Shown here piece after piece: positions 1 to 10,301 of a stretch of 64,000 nucleotides of DNA. The stretch is from the NCBI GenBank assembly GCA_001247695.2, contig LGRX02027133.1:17072-81071 (forward strand), read 5' to 3'. The notes under the pieces were generated by a model. That model saw nothing but the letters and a program-made list of their open reading frames with translations. It searched no databases and had not been told where the DNA came from. Source of the DNA: Cymbomonas tetramitiformis (taxonomy: Eukaryota > Chlorophyta > Pyramimonadophyceae > Pyramimonadales > Pyramimonadaceae). A program made the translations under genes and the position numbers. The number at the start of each line of letters is the position of its first letter. Position 1 is the first letter of the stretch.

Positions 1-1
1 T

Positions 2-1342
2 GAGGCACAGGGAGTATGGGCAACACCACAGGAGGGTGACGGAAACATGCCCCTGTCGACGGGGAAGGAAGCAGGGATGCACGAGCAGGAAGAAGACAGG
101 GGGATAGAGGAGGAAGAAACAAGGTTGAACCAAGAGGAGGGAGTGACACTTGTGCGGGGGCCTCCACAGGGAGTTGATGAGCCACTGGATGCCCAACAGC
201 ATGCCGAGCTGCGGGAAACGCGGGGGACAGGGCCACCAGAAACCCGGGACATAAACATGGAGACACAACAGGAGGAAGAAGAAGAGCTGGCTGCAATGGC
301 CCAACAACAAGAGGAGGCACAGGAGGAACTGGTGACAATGCACGAAATGGCACAGCAGCAGGCGGTAGCACAAAGGGAAGCACGACTCGCAGGGGAATGG
401 AGGAGGGCCTCGATGGGAAAGATAAGGGTAGCAGTACAGGAGACGCCGGAGAAATACATGCAACACCTGAAAGGGGACACAGCCATGCATAAACTCTCCA
501 ACGAGTACTGGGAAAAGGGGAACGAATACCTGAATGAACATGATGTGACAGTCCTATTAAGATGTAGAGCGAACAAATTGCCGGCGGGCCCCTATAAAAA
601 GTGGAGAAGAGGGATGCGGACACAAAAGTGTAAATGTTGCGGGATGCCTGGGCAGGTGAATGCAGGGGGTTTCATACGCACGGCCCATGTACTAGGGGGA
701 TGTACGGAAAGGGAAATAAGGAACATGGTAATAAGCAGGTCGGACGAGACCACCAAAATGATAGCAATGGGTATGAATAAAGGCAGAAAAGGGGGATGCA
801 TAATAAGGACCCATGCGGGGAGGAAAGGGTCAGGGATGAATGCAGGCAGACCAATAGAAGACTTCCTACTCACAAGAGGGCAATGCAGAATGGATGGGAG
901 GAACCACCCGGCACCGGAACATAGAAAGGACACCATACCGCACTTTGTGGACATAGTAATGCTAGAAGGAACCGAGAAAGGGAATAAGCAGCCGGGGTAC
1001 ACACACCAACAAGCAATGGCGGATGCCGGGCATATACACCTAATTGAGGTAACCTATACGGATGAAATGAGCTGGGAAGAGGCACTAAAAACGAAGTATA
1101 CGAAGTATGCACCATTGGTAAAGCTACTAGAATTGTACGGGTACAAGGTGACGCTACATGTGATGGTATTCGGGAACACGGGTACGATATATGAACACAC
1201 GGAGAAGATTCTGACCAAACACCTAGGATTCGACAAACAGGAAGCACTACACCTGCTCAGAAAGATACATGACCTTGCTACGGGATATGCAGTTAGCCTT
1301 AACAGACTATATAGGAAAAAGGTGGACACCGAACCGGATTAA
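2..1342 (+). CDS. LINE-type ORF, C-terminal part: CCHC finger plus restriction-like endonuclease (5' end outside window)
   Basis: The frame is open back to base 2, so the ATG at 47 need not be the start and a reverse transcriptase may lie upstream of the window. About 120 residues rich in Glu and Gln come first. Then, near 629-705, there is a CX2C pair followed by HX4C, the finger typical of LINE C-termini. At about 938-1,170 comes a PD-(D/E)XK-like core: an Asp in a hydrophobic strand, then an IEVTYT strand and a Lys/Tyr-rich helix. This finger-plus-nuclease order is known from R2/CRE/Dualen-type non-LTR elements, where the nuclease nicks target DNA. Codon use is strongly purine-rich and unlike the AT-rich genes just downstream. 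Alternatively it is a free-standing nuclease gene of a viral element. The family call rests on motif order, not on a search. Confidence 0.62.
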   Translation, partial: EAQGVWATPQEGDGNMPLSTGKEAGMHEQEEDRGIEEEETRLNQEEGVTLVRGPPQGVDEPLDAQQHAELRETRGTGPPETRDINMETQQEEEEELAAMAQQQEEAQEELVTMHEMAQQQAVAQREARLAGEWRRASMGKIRVAVQETPEKYMQHLKGDTAMHKLSNEYWEKGNEYLNEHDVTVLLRCRANKLPAGPYKKWRRGMRTQKCKCCGMPGQVNAGGFIRTAHVLGGCTEREIRNMVISRSDETTKMIAMGMNKGRKGGCIIRTHAGRKGSGMNAGRPIEDFLLTRGQCRMDGRNHPAPEHRKDTIPHFVDIVMLEGTEKGNKQPGYTHQQAMADAGHIHLIEVTYTDEMSWEEALKTKYTKYAPLVKLLELYGYKVTLHVMVFGNTGTIYEHTEKILTKHLGFDKQEALHLLRKIHDLATGYAVSLNRLYRKKVDTEPD

Positions 1343-1448
1343 GAGAAAGGATGGGAGAAGAGTCATGGGGACTCACAAAGCCCCACACCCCGAAAAAGGG
1401 TGTCTCTTTTTCTTTTTCTTTTTCTTTCTGGATTGGTTGGTTACAATA
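1343..1448 (+). other. 3' flank of the LINE-type ORF: hairpin and CT-rich tract
   Basis: After the TAA come a short hairpin (ACACCC / GGGTGT around a seven-base loop, about 1,384-1,402) and a T-rich tract with repeated CTTTTT. Base composition then changes sharply from purine-rich to AT-rich, so the junction between the retroelement and the virus-like segment probably lies here. Confidence 0.35.
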
Positions 1449-2092
1449 TGATGAAAGACGTAGGTCCCAATGTGGACAGACAAATTCACACTGCGACGAT
1501 GTTTCAAATGTCAGGTTTTAGACCGGTTATGATGCAACAGCTACCATGTAAAACAATCAATGACATCACATATCCACCATTTAGGATAAGCAACGTTCAT
1601 CCTCTGGCTGGATACAAATCTTATACTTTAGGACATGGTGAAAAGCTTTCTCAAAAGATGGAAATGTTCCATTTCCCGATGAATTTCGGAAATGAATTGA
1701 ATGCCAAAACATTAACATACACGAACACCACATTCCGAACAGTAATCAGAGATGGAACACTGATACAATTAACAAAGGATGACGCACAAAATCAGATTAT
1801 CTTAGGTGCTGGTAACACAATTGTTCGGTTGCCGGAATGTGTACCTGCTATCAAGGGTAAAATGTTTACAATTTATAACGGGACGGCTGCTTCCGGTCAA
1901 GGGGTTATTGTTCAGAAGTTTGCGGGTGACAGAATACATGGATATTCAGACACAACTAACGGCGATATCCTTTTAGAAAATGGTACACCAAACGGTAATA
2001 CTATAACAAGCGTTACGCTGATTGCATCAGGCGAAAGGACGTATCAACCAGGTTCAACTACCATTGTTGACATTCCAGGAATTTCAAATTGA
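1449..2092 (+). CDS. Virus-type fibre/appendage protein
   Basis: The first ATG is at 1,449 (two in a row); the frame upstream of it is a low-complexity run of T-rich codons, so I take 1,449. It gives about 214 residues with no signal peptide or membrane helix. The second half is beta-rich and holds the pattern 'LP..V.A.KGK.FTIYNGT' followed by 'AGDRIHGYSD' and 'VTLIASGERTY'. This order (LP, GK-F-TI-N, G-D-I-G, VTL...G) recurs in receptor-binding or fibre proteins of phages and of large and polinton-like algal viruses. The next gene, 58 bp downstream on the same strand, is also fibre-like, so the two form a structural-gene pair. Both are AT-richer than the rest of the window, which suggests an integrated virus. 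The exact family is not known to me. Confidence 0.5.
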
Positions 2093-2114
2093 TATGTGAT
2101 TTCAACATCTTATC

Positions 2115-2150
2115 GGAATACGGCATAAAATATAAAAAGTATAATATACA
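2115..2150 (+). promoter_or_regulatory. AT-rich promoter-like stretch before the fibre gene
   Basis: An almost pure A/T run with several TATA-like steps ends at the ATG at 2,151. Short AT-rich promoters directly before the start codon are usual for large DNA viruses and virophages of protists. This is inferred from composition and position only. Confidence 0.35.
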
Positions 2151-3791
2151 ATGTCAGCTTTCGGTTCAAATCTAATAGTGAAAGAAATTAACAGTAGACC
2201 ATTTGTAAATGGCACGGGTCCAGCCGATACTCTAACGTGCGATACCGTTGTGTGTCAAACTACAGGCAGCGTAGACTCGCCGTTAGAGACGATGCATATC
2301 GGCTCGGACATACGCTACCAGAACGATATCAAATTCATAGATACTCAAGACCCATTGAATGAACGAGAACAAATGTCCTTGTTGACAGATGGGTCGCTAA
2401 AAGTACACACATCAATCAAATTCAACGACTTCGTGTTGAACAACCCGGTTTCCAGATCACGATTGTCAGCAGGTCTCGATGACCTCGATGCTTCTTTCGA
2501 GATTAAAAGCTTAGACCCTGTTGAAGAAACACGAGTCTCATTTGGGGAAACCGGTATTAATGAAATTACATGTATGCAAACGACAATCAATATAGAGCCA
2601 CTCGGCAGTGGCCTATTAATCAACGACGGTCCACTCGTGCTCAACAGCGGTGACATTACATGGACTGCAGGCAAATGCCGCGGGGACGGAAGTCTGTTGA
2701 CCAACCTCCCTTCAGGTGCAAATCGGAATCTACAATCAATGACTGACAAAGGAAGCACTACCACAAACAGTATTACTGCATCAGCATTTGTTGGTAATGG
2801 TTCTCAATTGGCGGGGGTACCCCTTCAGCCTGATACTTCCACACTTCAGGATGTAACAAACAGAGGAGCCATTAGCGATGTTACTGATATTTCATATAGC
2901 GGTACGGGTACGATGAATGTATCTCAAGAGACATAAACCGGAAATAATCTTAGAATTGAAAGTGGCTCTGGTGGTTTCGGTAAAATATCAATTGGAGAAC
3001 AAACTCAAGGATTTGTTAATTGCGACCACATTGGAGACCGTTCTATAGCAATCGGCCGCAATGCATTATCTATTAACAATACAACAAGTAATGATACGAT
3101 TGCGATTGGTTCCGGTTCGTGTAATAGTAATTGTGGTGACTATGTCGTGTCTATTGGCGACGACTGTGGTCAGGTTAACTGCAAAGATGCAGCAGTGAAC
3201 ATCGGAAAATATGCAGGTGAATATACAGCCGGTGAAAGTTCCATAAACATAGGTGCTTTGGCTGCACGGAGCTCTACTCAAAGTGCTGTAAACACCGATA
3301 ATACAATCGTTTTGAACGCGAGCGGGGTTAAATTGAACGCCGGTGTCGCAAGTAGTTGCTATATCAGACCTATCAGGGCCAGTCCTGATGTGGGTTCAGA
3401 AAGTCTACAATTGTATTACGATTCAGCATCAAACGAAGTTAGAAGTGGAGCAATACTTCAAGGCTCCGTAGGTACGCTCGCGCAAGTGGTCGCAAATGGC
3501 GATACAGCTTCAAATATCAATCTTAATGGGGACTTAGATGCAGCTGGCATCATTCTATCCAATTCATTAAATTACGCTTATCCAAGTTCAACCGGCTCAC
3601 TCACACTAACGGGTGTTCCTTTGACGCTCATCACGAAAGCGTATGCTCATACCACGCTAAGGGAAAAACCTCGGGAAAAAGTTCAAGGCCTCCTGGCACA
3701 AGTGCAATATTCCTGGTTGCCCGAAACCGGCGTCGGTATTCAAGGTGGTTGGTGGGTCGACTGGAGTGCTTTTCATTCACTTAAAGGGTGA
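2151..3791 (+). pseudogene. Virus-type trimeric fibre protein, split by an in-frame TAA
   Basis: The first part (2,151-2,936, 261 codons) holds 'GDGSLLTNLPSGA' and 'VGNGSQLAGVP', a repeat common in phage and algal-virus tail fibres. A TAA at 2,934-2,936 stops it, yet the same frame stays open to 3,791 and carries a ladder of 'SIAIGRNAL', 'TIAIGSGS', 'VVSIGDDC', 'AAVNIGKYA' and 'SSINIGALA' units. Those match the left-handed head repeats of YadA-like trimeric adhesins. So one protein of about 500 residues has been cut by one stop codon, or the stop is read through. The last 40-50 codons (from about 3,640) no longer look fibre-like, so the viral segment probably ends there. Being broken and alone in host DNA points to an old insertion. 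Confidence 0.6.
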
Positions 3792-4202
3792 CCACCCTGG
3801 CATTGCCCAGGAGTTGCGGCTCGCCTCGAGCAGTAGGAAACTGATGAGCATGGGACTGGATGGCTCGTTGGTCGATATATTCACGTTCGCTGAATCCCTC
3901 GAACACCATATCCGATATGTGGTGTGGCTTGTGACCGACCTTGACCATTTTCATAAGTCTATTACCCACAAGTTTGGTTAAGCCATTTAAGTCGGGTTAC
4001 CACAACTTAGTGGCCGCACGATTTCTGCGTGATTGCCAGAACAGATGCTATATCTCATTAGCTCAAAATGACGGCAAAAATGTCCTCTTTCGCACACGTA
4101 TATGCATGACAGGGCAAGCCCAATTTATCGGTTGGAAAATTGGTGGAGTATGCGAGGGGGTGCAAAAATGTGTGGGATTTTCAAGGAATTTTCGGTTGTG
4201 GC

Positions 4203-4372
4203 ATACCTATGCTACTTCAACGCATCTTTTGAGGGTCAAGATGACCTCGGATCGAATTTTTGACAAGACCTTAGCAAAAGAGCAGCTCGATCACTTCCTG
4301 ACACAGGTCTCCAAAATTTCATAGGAGCTTCGAGGAAGCCGCCATGTGCTTTTAAAGCTACGTTGGGTTAAC
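4203..4372 (+). repeat. Direct repeat, copy 1
   Basis: The block begins 'CATACCTATGCTACTTCAAC' and runs through 'GAGGGTCAAGATGACCTCGG', a 'TTGACAAGAC' segment and a 'GGTCTCCAAA' segment to a 'GCTTCGA' core. The same order returns at 4,428-4,602 with many single-base differences. Both copies end near a short 'TTAAAG-CTA-GTTGGGTTA' motif, so this is an old tandem duplication of unknown origin. Confidence 0.65.
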
Positions 4373-4427
4373 CCATCTGATGCTTTTAAAGCTAAGTTGG
4401 GTTAGCCCAACTTAGTAAAAATGACAA

Positions 4428-4602
4428 ATACCCATGCTACTTCAACGCATATTTTGAGGGTCAAGATGACCTCGGATCATTTTTTTGACAAGACATCAGC
4501 GAAAGATCAACTCGAGAAATTGCACACTTGGGTCTCCAAATTTTCATGGAAGCTTCGAGAAAGCCTCCATGTTCTCTTAAAGATAAGTCGGGTTTACACA
4601 AC
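4428..4602 (+). repeat. Direct repeat, copy 2
   Basis: Second copy of the block at 4,203-4,372, in the same orientation and diverged by point changes and small indels. About 55 bp containing two more copies of the 'AAAGCTA-GTTGGGTTA' motif separate the copies. Confidence 0.65.
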
Positions 4603-4812
4603 TTAGGTGCGGGTAATAGACATCCATATTTGTCTGACGGTTGCGTATCACTCCGGCAAGACTGTTGTCCACCTGCGATGCGTGCCATGAATGAGTCAAC
4701 TTCATTGTGAGCAATAGTGAAAACAAACAGGTAATCATCATGGCATACATCGGTAAGACAAAAACGGGTGGCATGATGGGAGCTGCATCAACGATATCAA
4801 TCAAGGACAACT

Positions 4813-5679
4813 TTAATTTGGCACACACCAGTTTGCATAAATACGGATTTCACGCAGGTGTGCGTGGCGGCATGCTGCTGTGACTGAAATCATAAATCGG
4901 ACCTCGAGGGAAGCTGGATAACGACAGTTGTCGTATCGCTTGGAGATGGACGATGACACCAGAGTTGGCATCATCATGCCAAAAGGATTCAAGTCCGAAT
5001 CTTCGAAAGTTAGTATCTCTTCAAGTTGGATTAGCATTTCGGAGACCAGTGTCTTGGGCTTGGACGGCATGCCGTCATTATTATTTGCAAACGTATATGA
5101 GAACCTTAATCCACCTCTTCTTTGGGCCACCTGTCCGATCCAAGTAGAGAACGCAAATAAATGGGTCCCATATGGAAGGGCACAAGCAGAAAGCGAGCAA
5201 GATTCATGGCCCACATTGCTCAAATCGTGATCGAAAGAACAAGGGTGTGCTACCTGCTCCAGCAATTTGTTTGTCCTCAAGATGTGATCAAATCTGAGCG
5301 ATGCGTAAGCTTGTGTTGATGTCTGAATCTCCGACATTTTGCCAACCAGCTGCCTCAATTTCATCTTAGACAGGCGTTTCTCTGCGGTGAATGATAGCGG
5401 ACCGGAACCTTCACTCGGATCGGAAGCTTCACGCGGAAACCGCGTCTCCACGATGAGCGCTGCCGTATCGGCCAATTCAAAGCGCGTGCCAACATCCTGG
5501 TGATCGTGCCAACAGACCCCACAATACGCACCGCTCTTCATTCTTTGGAAGGGGCGCAACACTTTGCCCCAACTCACTTGAAGCAACATCGTGAATGGGG
5601 GGTCTTGTTGGGCCCTTGAATGGGGGTTCTTGTTTGGCCGTTGAATGGGGGGTCTTGTTGGGCCCTTGAGAGCTAGCAA
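4813..5679 (-). CDS. Unrecognised ORF
   Basis: An open frame of 288 codons whose first codon is TTG; the first ATG is about 30 codons in, after a segment that only encodes the 27-bp tandem repeat at 5,588-5,665, so the real start is probably that ATG or an upstream exon. It has Cys, His and hydrophobic residues in normal proportions and no obvious membrane helix, signal peptide or zinc motif. I do not recognise it. It is clearly longer than chance frames nearby and sits on the same strand as the polycystin gene to its right, but nothing ties the two together. It may be a host gene fragment or a chance frame. Confidence 0.3.
   Translation of the reverse strand: MLALKGPTRPPIQRPNKNPHSRAQQDPPFTMLLQVSWGKVLRPFQRMKSGAYCGVCWHDHQDVGTRFELADTAALIVETRFPREASDPSEGSGPLSFTAEKRLSKMKLRQLVGKMSEIQTSTQAYASLRFDHILRTNKLLEQVAHPCSFDHDLSNVGHESCSLSACALPYGTHLFAFSTWIGQVAQRRGGLRFSYTFANNNDGMPSKPKTLVSEMLIQLEEILTFEDSDLNPFGMMMPTLVSSSISKRYDNCRYPASLEVRFMISVTAACRHAHLREIRIYANWCVPN
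5588..5665 (+). repeat. Short tandem repeat, about 27-bp unit, three copies
   Basis: Three successive copies of 'GAATGGGGGGTCTTGTTGGG' plus 'CCCTT' with minor changes, at the 5' edge of the unrecognised minus-strand ORF. Confidence 0.7.
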
Positions 5680-5699
5680 AGTCGAGCGAGCAATACTAT

Positions 5700-7441
5700 G
5701 TCATGCATAAAGTTGAGGGCATACCTCAAGCTCCACCACTGTCGGCGATCTATGGTGAGACACCGATGATGAGATACCTCCCGTCTTCCTTTTTGGCACC
5801 TCTCTAACCTCCTGCGATCCTAGCCCCACCACCACGCAACATCGCTACGAAATCTGCATTTCTGTGGCGCGTCATCGACGTAATTCAACGAGACATGGCA
5901 CGGTCTCCACACCCCCAAATACGGCCACCGATGCTCCTGCGGACGCAAGGGAGGCAAGATTGGCTACCCGCGCGACGCCCGGAATGGAGGGTCATACAGC
6001 ACAATGCGTGGGTGCAAACACAGCACGCACATCGCACATGCTCCGCCGGGCTGCGCCACGCACCTTGGAGGCGGCAATGAGGTCTCTCCTGGCTTCACTC
6101 GTGGCTCGTCGTCTGGCATGGCGAAGTCCCGCACACACAGCGAGTGAGTCACGCGAGGTCGGAGCTAGCAAGGCCAGCAACCCCAAAAAGGCAGTCGTAC
6201 CTCATGCGTGCTTTCTTACTGGTGCAGCCAGGGCAAACCCTACCTTCAACCCTAAGGAAAGAAGCCACGCTCTGGTGCCATGTCTGCCCAGGTGTCTGGC
6301 GCGGACACTGGCCAAGGACTGGCTGATGCAGCCGGTGCTGGGCAGCCGCGTGTGGCACTGCCCAGCGAGGCACGCACAAAGGATGTAGCGTGCCCAGGGG
6401 TAGATGACGCTGGAGGGTGGGGATGTGGGGGCGGGGTTGGTGAGACTGGAGGGTGGGGGTGGTGCTAGAGAAGGTGTGCGAAATCGGTGGGCGGTCACAG
6501 CCTTCCCCGGCTGTACAGGCTTACGTCGGCCGTGCGGCAGCAACAGATCATGCAAGTACAGACCAAGCTATCACGAGTGGCTGGGCGTGGCAGGGGACCC
6601 CGGGTCGCCCTTGTCAAAGCATGGCAGGGCACCCTGGGGTCGCGCTTGCCGAGGCGTGGCAAGGCACCCGGGGTCGCGCTTGCCGAGGCGTGGCAGGGGA
6701 CTTGGGGTTGCGCTTGCCGAGGCGTGGCAGGGGACCCGTAGTTGCGCTTGCCGAGGCGTGGCAGGGGACCCCGGGGTCGCGCTTGCCGAGGCGTGGCAGG
6801 GGACCCGGAGTCGCGCTTGCCGAGGCGTGGCAGGGGACCCCGGGGTCGCGCTTGCCGAGGCGTGGCAGGGGACCCTGGGGTTGCGCTTGCCGGCGAGGCG
6901 TGGCAAGGGAGGAAATGTTTCGATTGGAGCATGCGGAATACTCGCAATTTCAGAAGTGGGCACTGTCCGAGCTGACCCCGAGGCACAGACTGCGACCAGT
7001 GCCGGTTCGAACCCGCCATCCGAGAGAGCTGCAAGCCTGACACGTGTACAAGTAAGAGACATAGAACTCCACTCTGCTCTTTTGCGTGAAGCCTTGATGT
7101 ATGCTCCGACATGCCGGGACGCGCGTCGTGATTATCACGGTCTGATTTAGTTATTGGATACCTCGGTCGCTTGGTACAAATCGCACAATGCGTGGTGGTA
7201 AGCCAGAGTGAATACTAATATCCTCTGTGCTCTTTTGCACTTCGGCGAAACCTCATCATCCGACCCAGCCTCTCCGTGACGTCCCAATGAGCATGGAACA
7301 TTGGATTGCCCGAAGCGCATGTGAGGTAACCGCGCTTCATTTAAGGAAGGCTACGTCGTGTGCATTATGCATACGTGCGCGTGGAAGATTCGTCATGAGA
7401 AATCGAACGCTTGTGCGGCGGCTCTTGTCGCGCATGCATCC
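5700..7441. other. Gene-free stretch between the unrecognised ORF and the channel gene
   Basis: Short frames occur on both strands but none has recognisable protein features. It contains the 35-bp minisatellite at 6,586-6,910. It lies downstream of the polycystin stop codon and is probably intergenic. Confidence 0.45.
6586..6910 (+). repeat. Minisatellite, 35-bp GC-rich unit, about nine copies
   Basis: The unit is 'GAGGCGTGGCAGGGGACCCC' followed by 'GGGGTCGCGCTTGCC', repeated head to tail. Copies differ by single bases or small indels; the first two and the last are the most diverged. A 35-bp period opens several frames on both strands, which are artefacts of the repeat. Confidence 0.85.
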
Positions 7442-7796
7442 CTATGCCGGTGTGCCCGGCGGCACGAGCCCCCAACACCCAGATGAGCCCGAGCGACGGG
7501 TGACGACGGCGATGGCGCGCCTCATACTCTGTTTACGCTGCCTGTAAACAGCGGACGCCGTGAGCAAATCCTCGAGATCCTTCTCGGAATAAGCTTGGCC
7601 TCCCCTATCCACATACAGCCGCTCCTTTTTCCGTGGTCTCAGGTCCCCCTGTGACACGGAACTTAGAAGACTCCTCATACTCCACGTCTGGTACAGTATT
7701 CCATCGCGCGCTTGGATTGTTGACAACCGCTTCAAGTTCTTCTTCCTCCGCTCGTGTCTCTCCTCCCCGTGCTTGAGGAGTACCACAACGCTCTCC
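7442..7796 (-). CDS. Polycystin-like channel gene, last exon (cytosolic tail)
   Basis: This exon follows an AG acceptor at about 7,797 and ends at a TAG at 7,442-7,444. It encodes a strongly charged tail with 'KHGEERHERRKKNLKRL' and then 'YVDRGGQAYSEKDLEDLL', a mix of basic helix and a short acidic helix typical of the cytosolic end of TRPP-type channels. It has no membrane helix. It lies next in order after the TM6 exon at 8,317-8,491, whose CAG|GTGCCC donor fits. I infer that it is the 3' end of the large minus-strand gene. The link depends on splicing that I cannot test. Confidence 0.5.
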
Positions 7797-8316
7797 ATCG
7801 CCGGCCATTCTCTTAAAATCTTGCGCTTAACACGATTCCTGAGGACAATGCGAACGTCCTACACGAATGCGCCCCCCTCCCCTGCACTCAACGTCTGCCC
7901 TCACAGCCCTGCTTGGGGGGGAAGCCACGGGGGCCCACGTTGTCACTGCACGCTCCTTCACCTGCTACGCATACTTCCGATCATAGAGAACTGATAAGCT
8001 CGAACCAGATATTCATTCAGGCATTGCGTCAGAGCCACTCAATCCGTCATTGGGAAGGGAGCGCCCCTCTTCAACACGCCGAAGCGGCCGCGCCCTAAAC
8101 GACTGGGATCACTCAGCGCCCAATTGCCACTCGCTCCGAGAGGTGGATAAGGCGGGGTGGAGCTCGGGGCAGGTTGGCGAGTCCTGTCAATCGCAGTCGC
8201 CGTGCTTTTTTTGCGCAATCATCAACCGCAGGCTGACCCCCCGAGCCCACAACCCACGTCCAAGGTGGCCGCATTTAACGCAGCCAGGAGCGGGCTCGGG
8301 GGGTCCCGGGGCACCT

Positions 8317-8491
8317 GAGCGATAGTGTTGGAGCTGCGAGCGTCCTTCAGGTGATCCATCAGCACGTCGCTGAGCTGCGCGAAGAGGAAGTTCGCAATGC
8401 AGATGGGGAACAGGAACACGAAAAGCGTCTGGTAAAGTCGGAGGAGTCCGCCAACGAGCGGGCCCAATTCCCAGCCCGGGACGGCCAAAAG
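8317..8491 (-). CDS. Polycystin-like channel gene, exon with TM6
   Basis: The exon is bounded by an acceptor at 8,492-8,493 and a donor CAG|GTGCCC at its 3' end. It encodes a hydrophobic helix, 'LFVFLFPICIANFLFAQL', followed by a short polar segment. In polycystin (PKD2/TRPP) channels the sixth helix lines the pore and ends in a similar 'N.L.AQ' pattern before the cytosolic tail. It comes directly after the pore exon at 8,714-8,870. Function as part of a cation channel is inferred from the family. Confidence 0.55.
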
Positions 8492-8713
8492 CTGCGGGCA
8501 GTCGGGTGACGCAGACGTGTCATGTTCCGCGCGAAGACCACCTTGTCACACCGAGCAAAACGCTTACTTGCAGAGGGCATTGTGCGAGCCTGCGCCCATG
8601 AAGGGCATGGGGGAATGCGCAGGGGGCGCGCCGTGCGCTGAGGACTGCCGCGCGTTTGCACAGCGGGTCGAAGGAGAGCGGCGACGCCGCGGGGAGGGAG
8701 GGGTGCACACCAC

Positions 8714-8870
8714 ATGTTCGCCGAGCAGAGCCATTTCGAAGAGGGTGCTCGTGCCCTTTTGAAGGGTGCTCACGTGATGCACAAACGATCCGATGGTTAT
8801 CTGGTAGAGCACCGCGAAGCTCGCCACCACGATGATGGAAGGCAGCGCGAGATTCATGACCGTCACAATG
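8714..8870 (-). CDS. Polycystin-like channel gene, exon with TM5 and pore helix
   Basis: The exon encodes 'LPSIIVVASFAVLYQITIGS', a hydrophobic helix, followed by 'VSTLQKGTSTLFEMALLGE'. An S5 helix followed by an F..(T/S)..TLFEM-LG pattern is what the pore loop of PKD2-type channels looks like: a Phe/Leu/Glu-Met helix leading to the selectivity filter. The acceptor (AG before the 'CATTGTGACG' start) and a GTGGTG donor can be seen. It lies between the TM3-TM4 exon (9,650-10,034) and the TM6 exon, in the right order and strand. Confidence 0.55.
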
Positions 8871-9649
8871 CTATCTCTGCGTGCATCCGCGGTGGGGCAG
8901 TGTCAGAGCCGGGCCCTCGCTGCCACGACGTCCCCAAAAGCCCCACTTGCAACAGATCCGCACCGTCCACTACAAGGGATTAAACAATAACGCGGTTCAA
9001 GCAGACGGTGGTTGGCCCCCCGTGTGGTCCTCGGAAAGGTGCGTGCGCCTTCCGTCTTGCTCTTGCTCAGATCGAGGTTGCCAGGCGGGCCTGATACCAG
9101 CAGCTGAATTACTAATCTGACCCTTCTACCTTTTCGTATACATTAGCCCCGAGCAAGCGCTGGGAGGGGAAATCGCTCGAGACCCATCATGTGTGTGCTT
9201 ATCCTTGGACCGACTAGCTTGGCACACCGTAGCCGCAAACGATCAGCTGCACTATGTACCCTCACCAGGGATCAAAGGATTCAGCACACACTTCGGAACA
9301 CTTATCTGGATTCTCCGGAGCTCACTAGTGACGGATGTGGACCCCTAAGCCTTACTGGGCCACCTGAGCCCATTTGCAACTGCATTGCCGGCGCGCTGCT
9401 GCTGGGTCGTGTGTGCGCGCGCGCGTGGGCACGATTTGTAGTGCGTTGCGCTTTGCCGTGGTGCGCTGGGCTGCGGCATGCTGAGCAGTGTGGGTGGGGA
9501 GCAGGCATGTGTGAAGCTCCTTGGTCGCTCCATAGGGTGCTTCGCTCTCTCATGGTATTCACCGGAACGATTAGTCCGGCACCGGAAGGCTCTGATGTGG
9601 TATCTGAATACGTGTGGGCATGGGCGTGCCTGGAGCTCCTCATCACCAC

Positions 9650-10034
9650 CGCGAGCCGTTTCTGACCATACGTGATGACGCCCAGCTGTACTATTCTTGT
9701 CAAGAGCTGCGCGCCATACAGGTAGAAGAGGTATCGCAGAAGCTGCTGCAGGAGCTCCACCGAGGCCACGTCCTGCAGGTACTGGTTGAACCCGTCATTG
9801 TGTTCGGGGCGCGCCCACGCGGGGATGGCACTTGGGCTTCCGACGTCCGCTGTCAGGGCGCCTTCCACCGGCCCGCGCGATGGCAGAAAATAGTTTGCGC
9901 CGGCGTAGAGGTCGTGGTACACCTCATACGGGGGTTGCATTTGCACGAGCTTGGTCATGTACCACAGCGTCATCGCGAAGTAGGCGACGGTGAACATCTG
10001 GACGAAAGCTGCAAAGAGATTCGCAAGCACGCTC
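9650..10034 (-). CDS. Polycystin-like channel gene, exon with TM3-TM4 region
   Basis: The exon starts with a long hydrophobic stretch, 'FAAFVQMFTVAYFAMTLWYM', then a polar loop, then 'FNQYLQDVASVELLQQLLRYLFYLYGAQLL', which fits a pre-S4/S4-S5 segment in this family (aromatic and Leu-rich with a basic end). The frame remains open past the likely donor, but the sequence after it turns into His/Arg/Pro-rich low complexity, which I take as intron. It follows the exon at 10,302-10,694 in transcript order. Confidence 0.5.
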
Positions 10035-10301
10035 GGACGGCATAGATACGTCTGGAGATGGGCCAGCCTAGTGCCGGACGTCGCCGATCTGCCATCACCC
10101 TCCCACGAAAAGGTTCAGATTCGGCGCTCGTCCGCCAGGTATCCTCGCACTTTCGAAATCTCAGCCTCGTGCGAAGTGCGATGTTGTGCGCAACATGTCA
10201 CAGGAGGCTGCGCGCCGTGTGAGGCTGGGCCCCACGCTGGCTGATGGCGACATTGCGACTGGAGCCCTCAGAGGCGATTGCGCAAGGGCCACAGGGCGTA
10301 C

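Larger units (their letters stand above)
3792..4812. other. Gene-free stretch with a diverged direct duplication
   Basis: I see no gene here. It is AT-rich with short frames only. Its main structure is a roughly 170-bp direct duplication listed separately. Confidence 0.5.

Noticed and set aside
592..1329. Minus-strand ORFs opposite the LINE-type nuclease
   Set aside because: They are hydrophobic shadows of the purine-rich plus-strand frame.
6586..6910. CRISPR-like array
   Set aside because: The repeats are head to tail without unique spacers and vary in sequence; it is a minisatellite in a eukaryotic genome.
6995..7020. Possible tRNA (GGTTCGAACCC B-box-like)
   Set aside because: There is no A box at the right distance and no cloverleaf.
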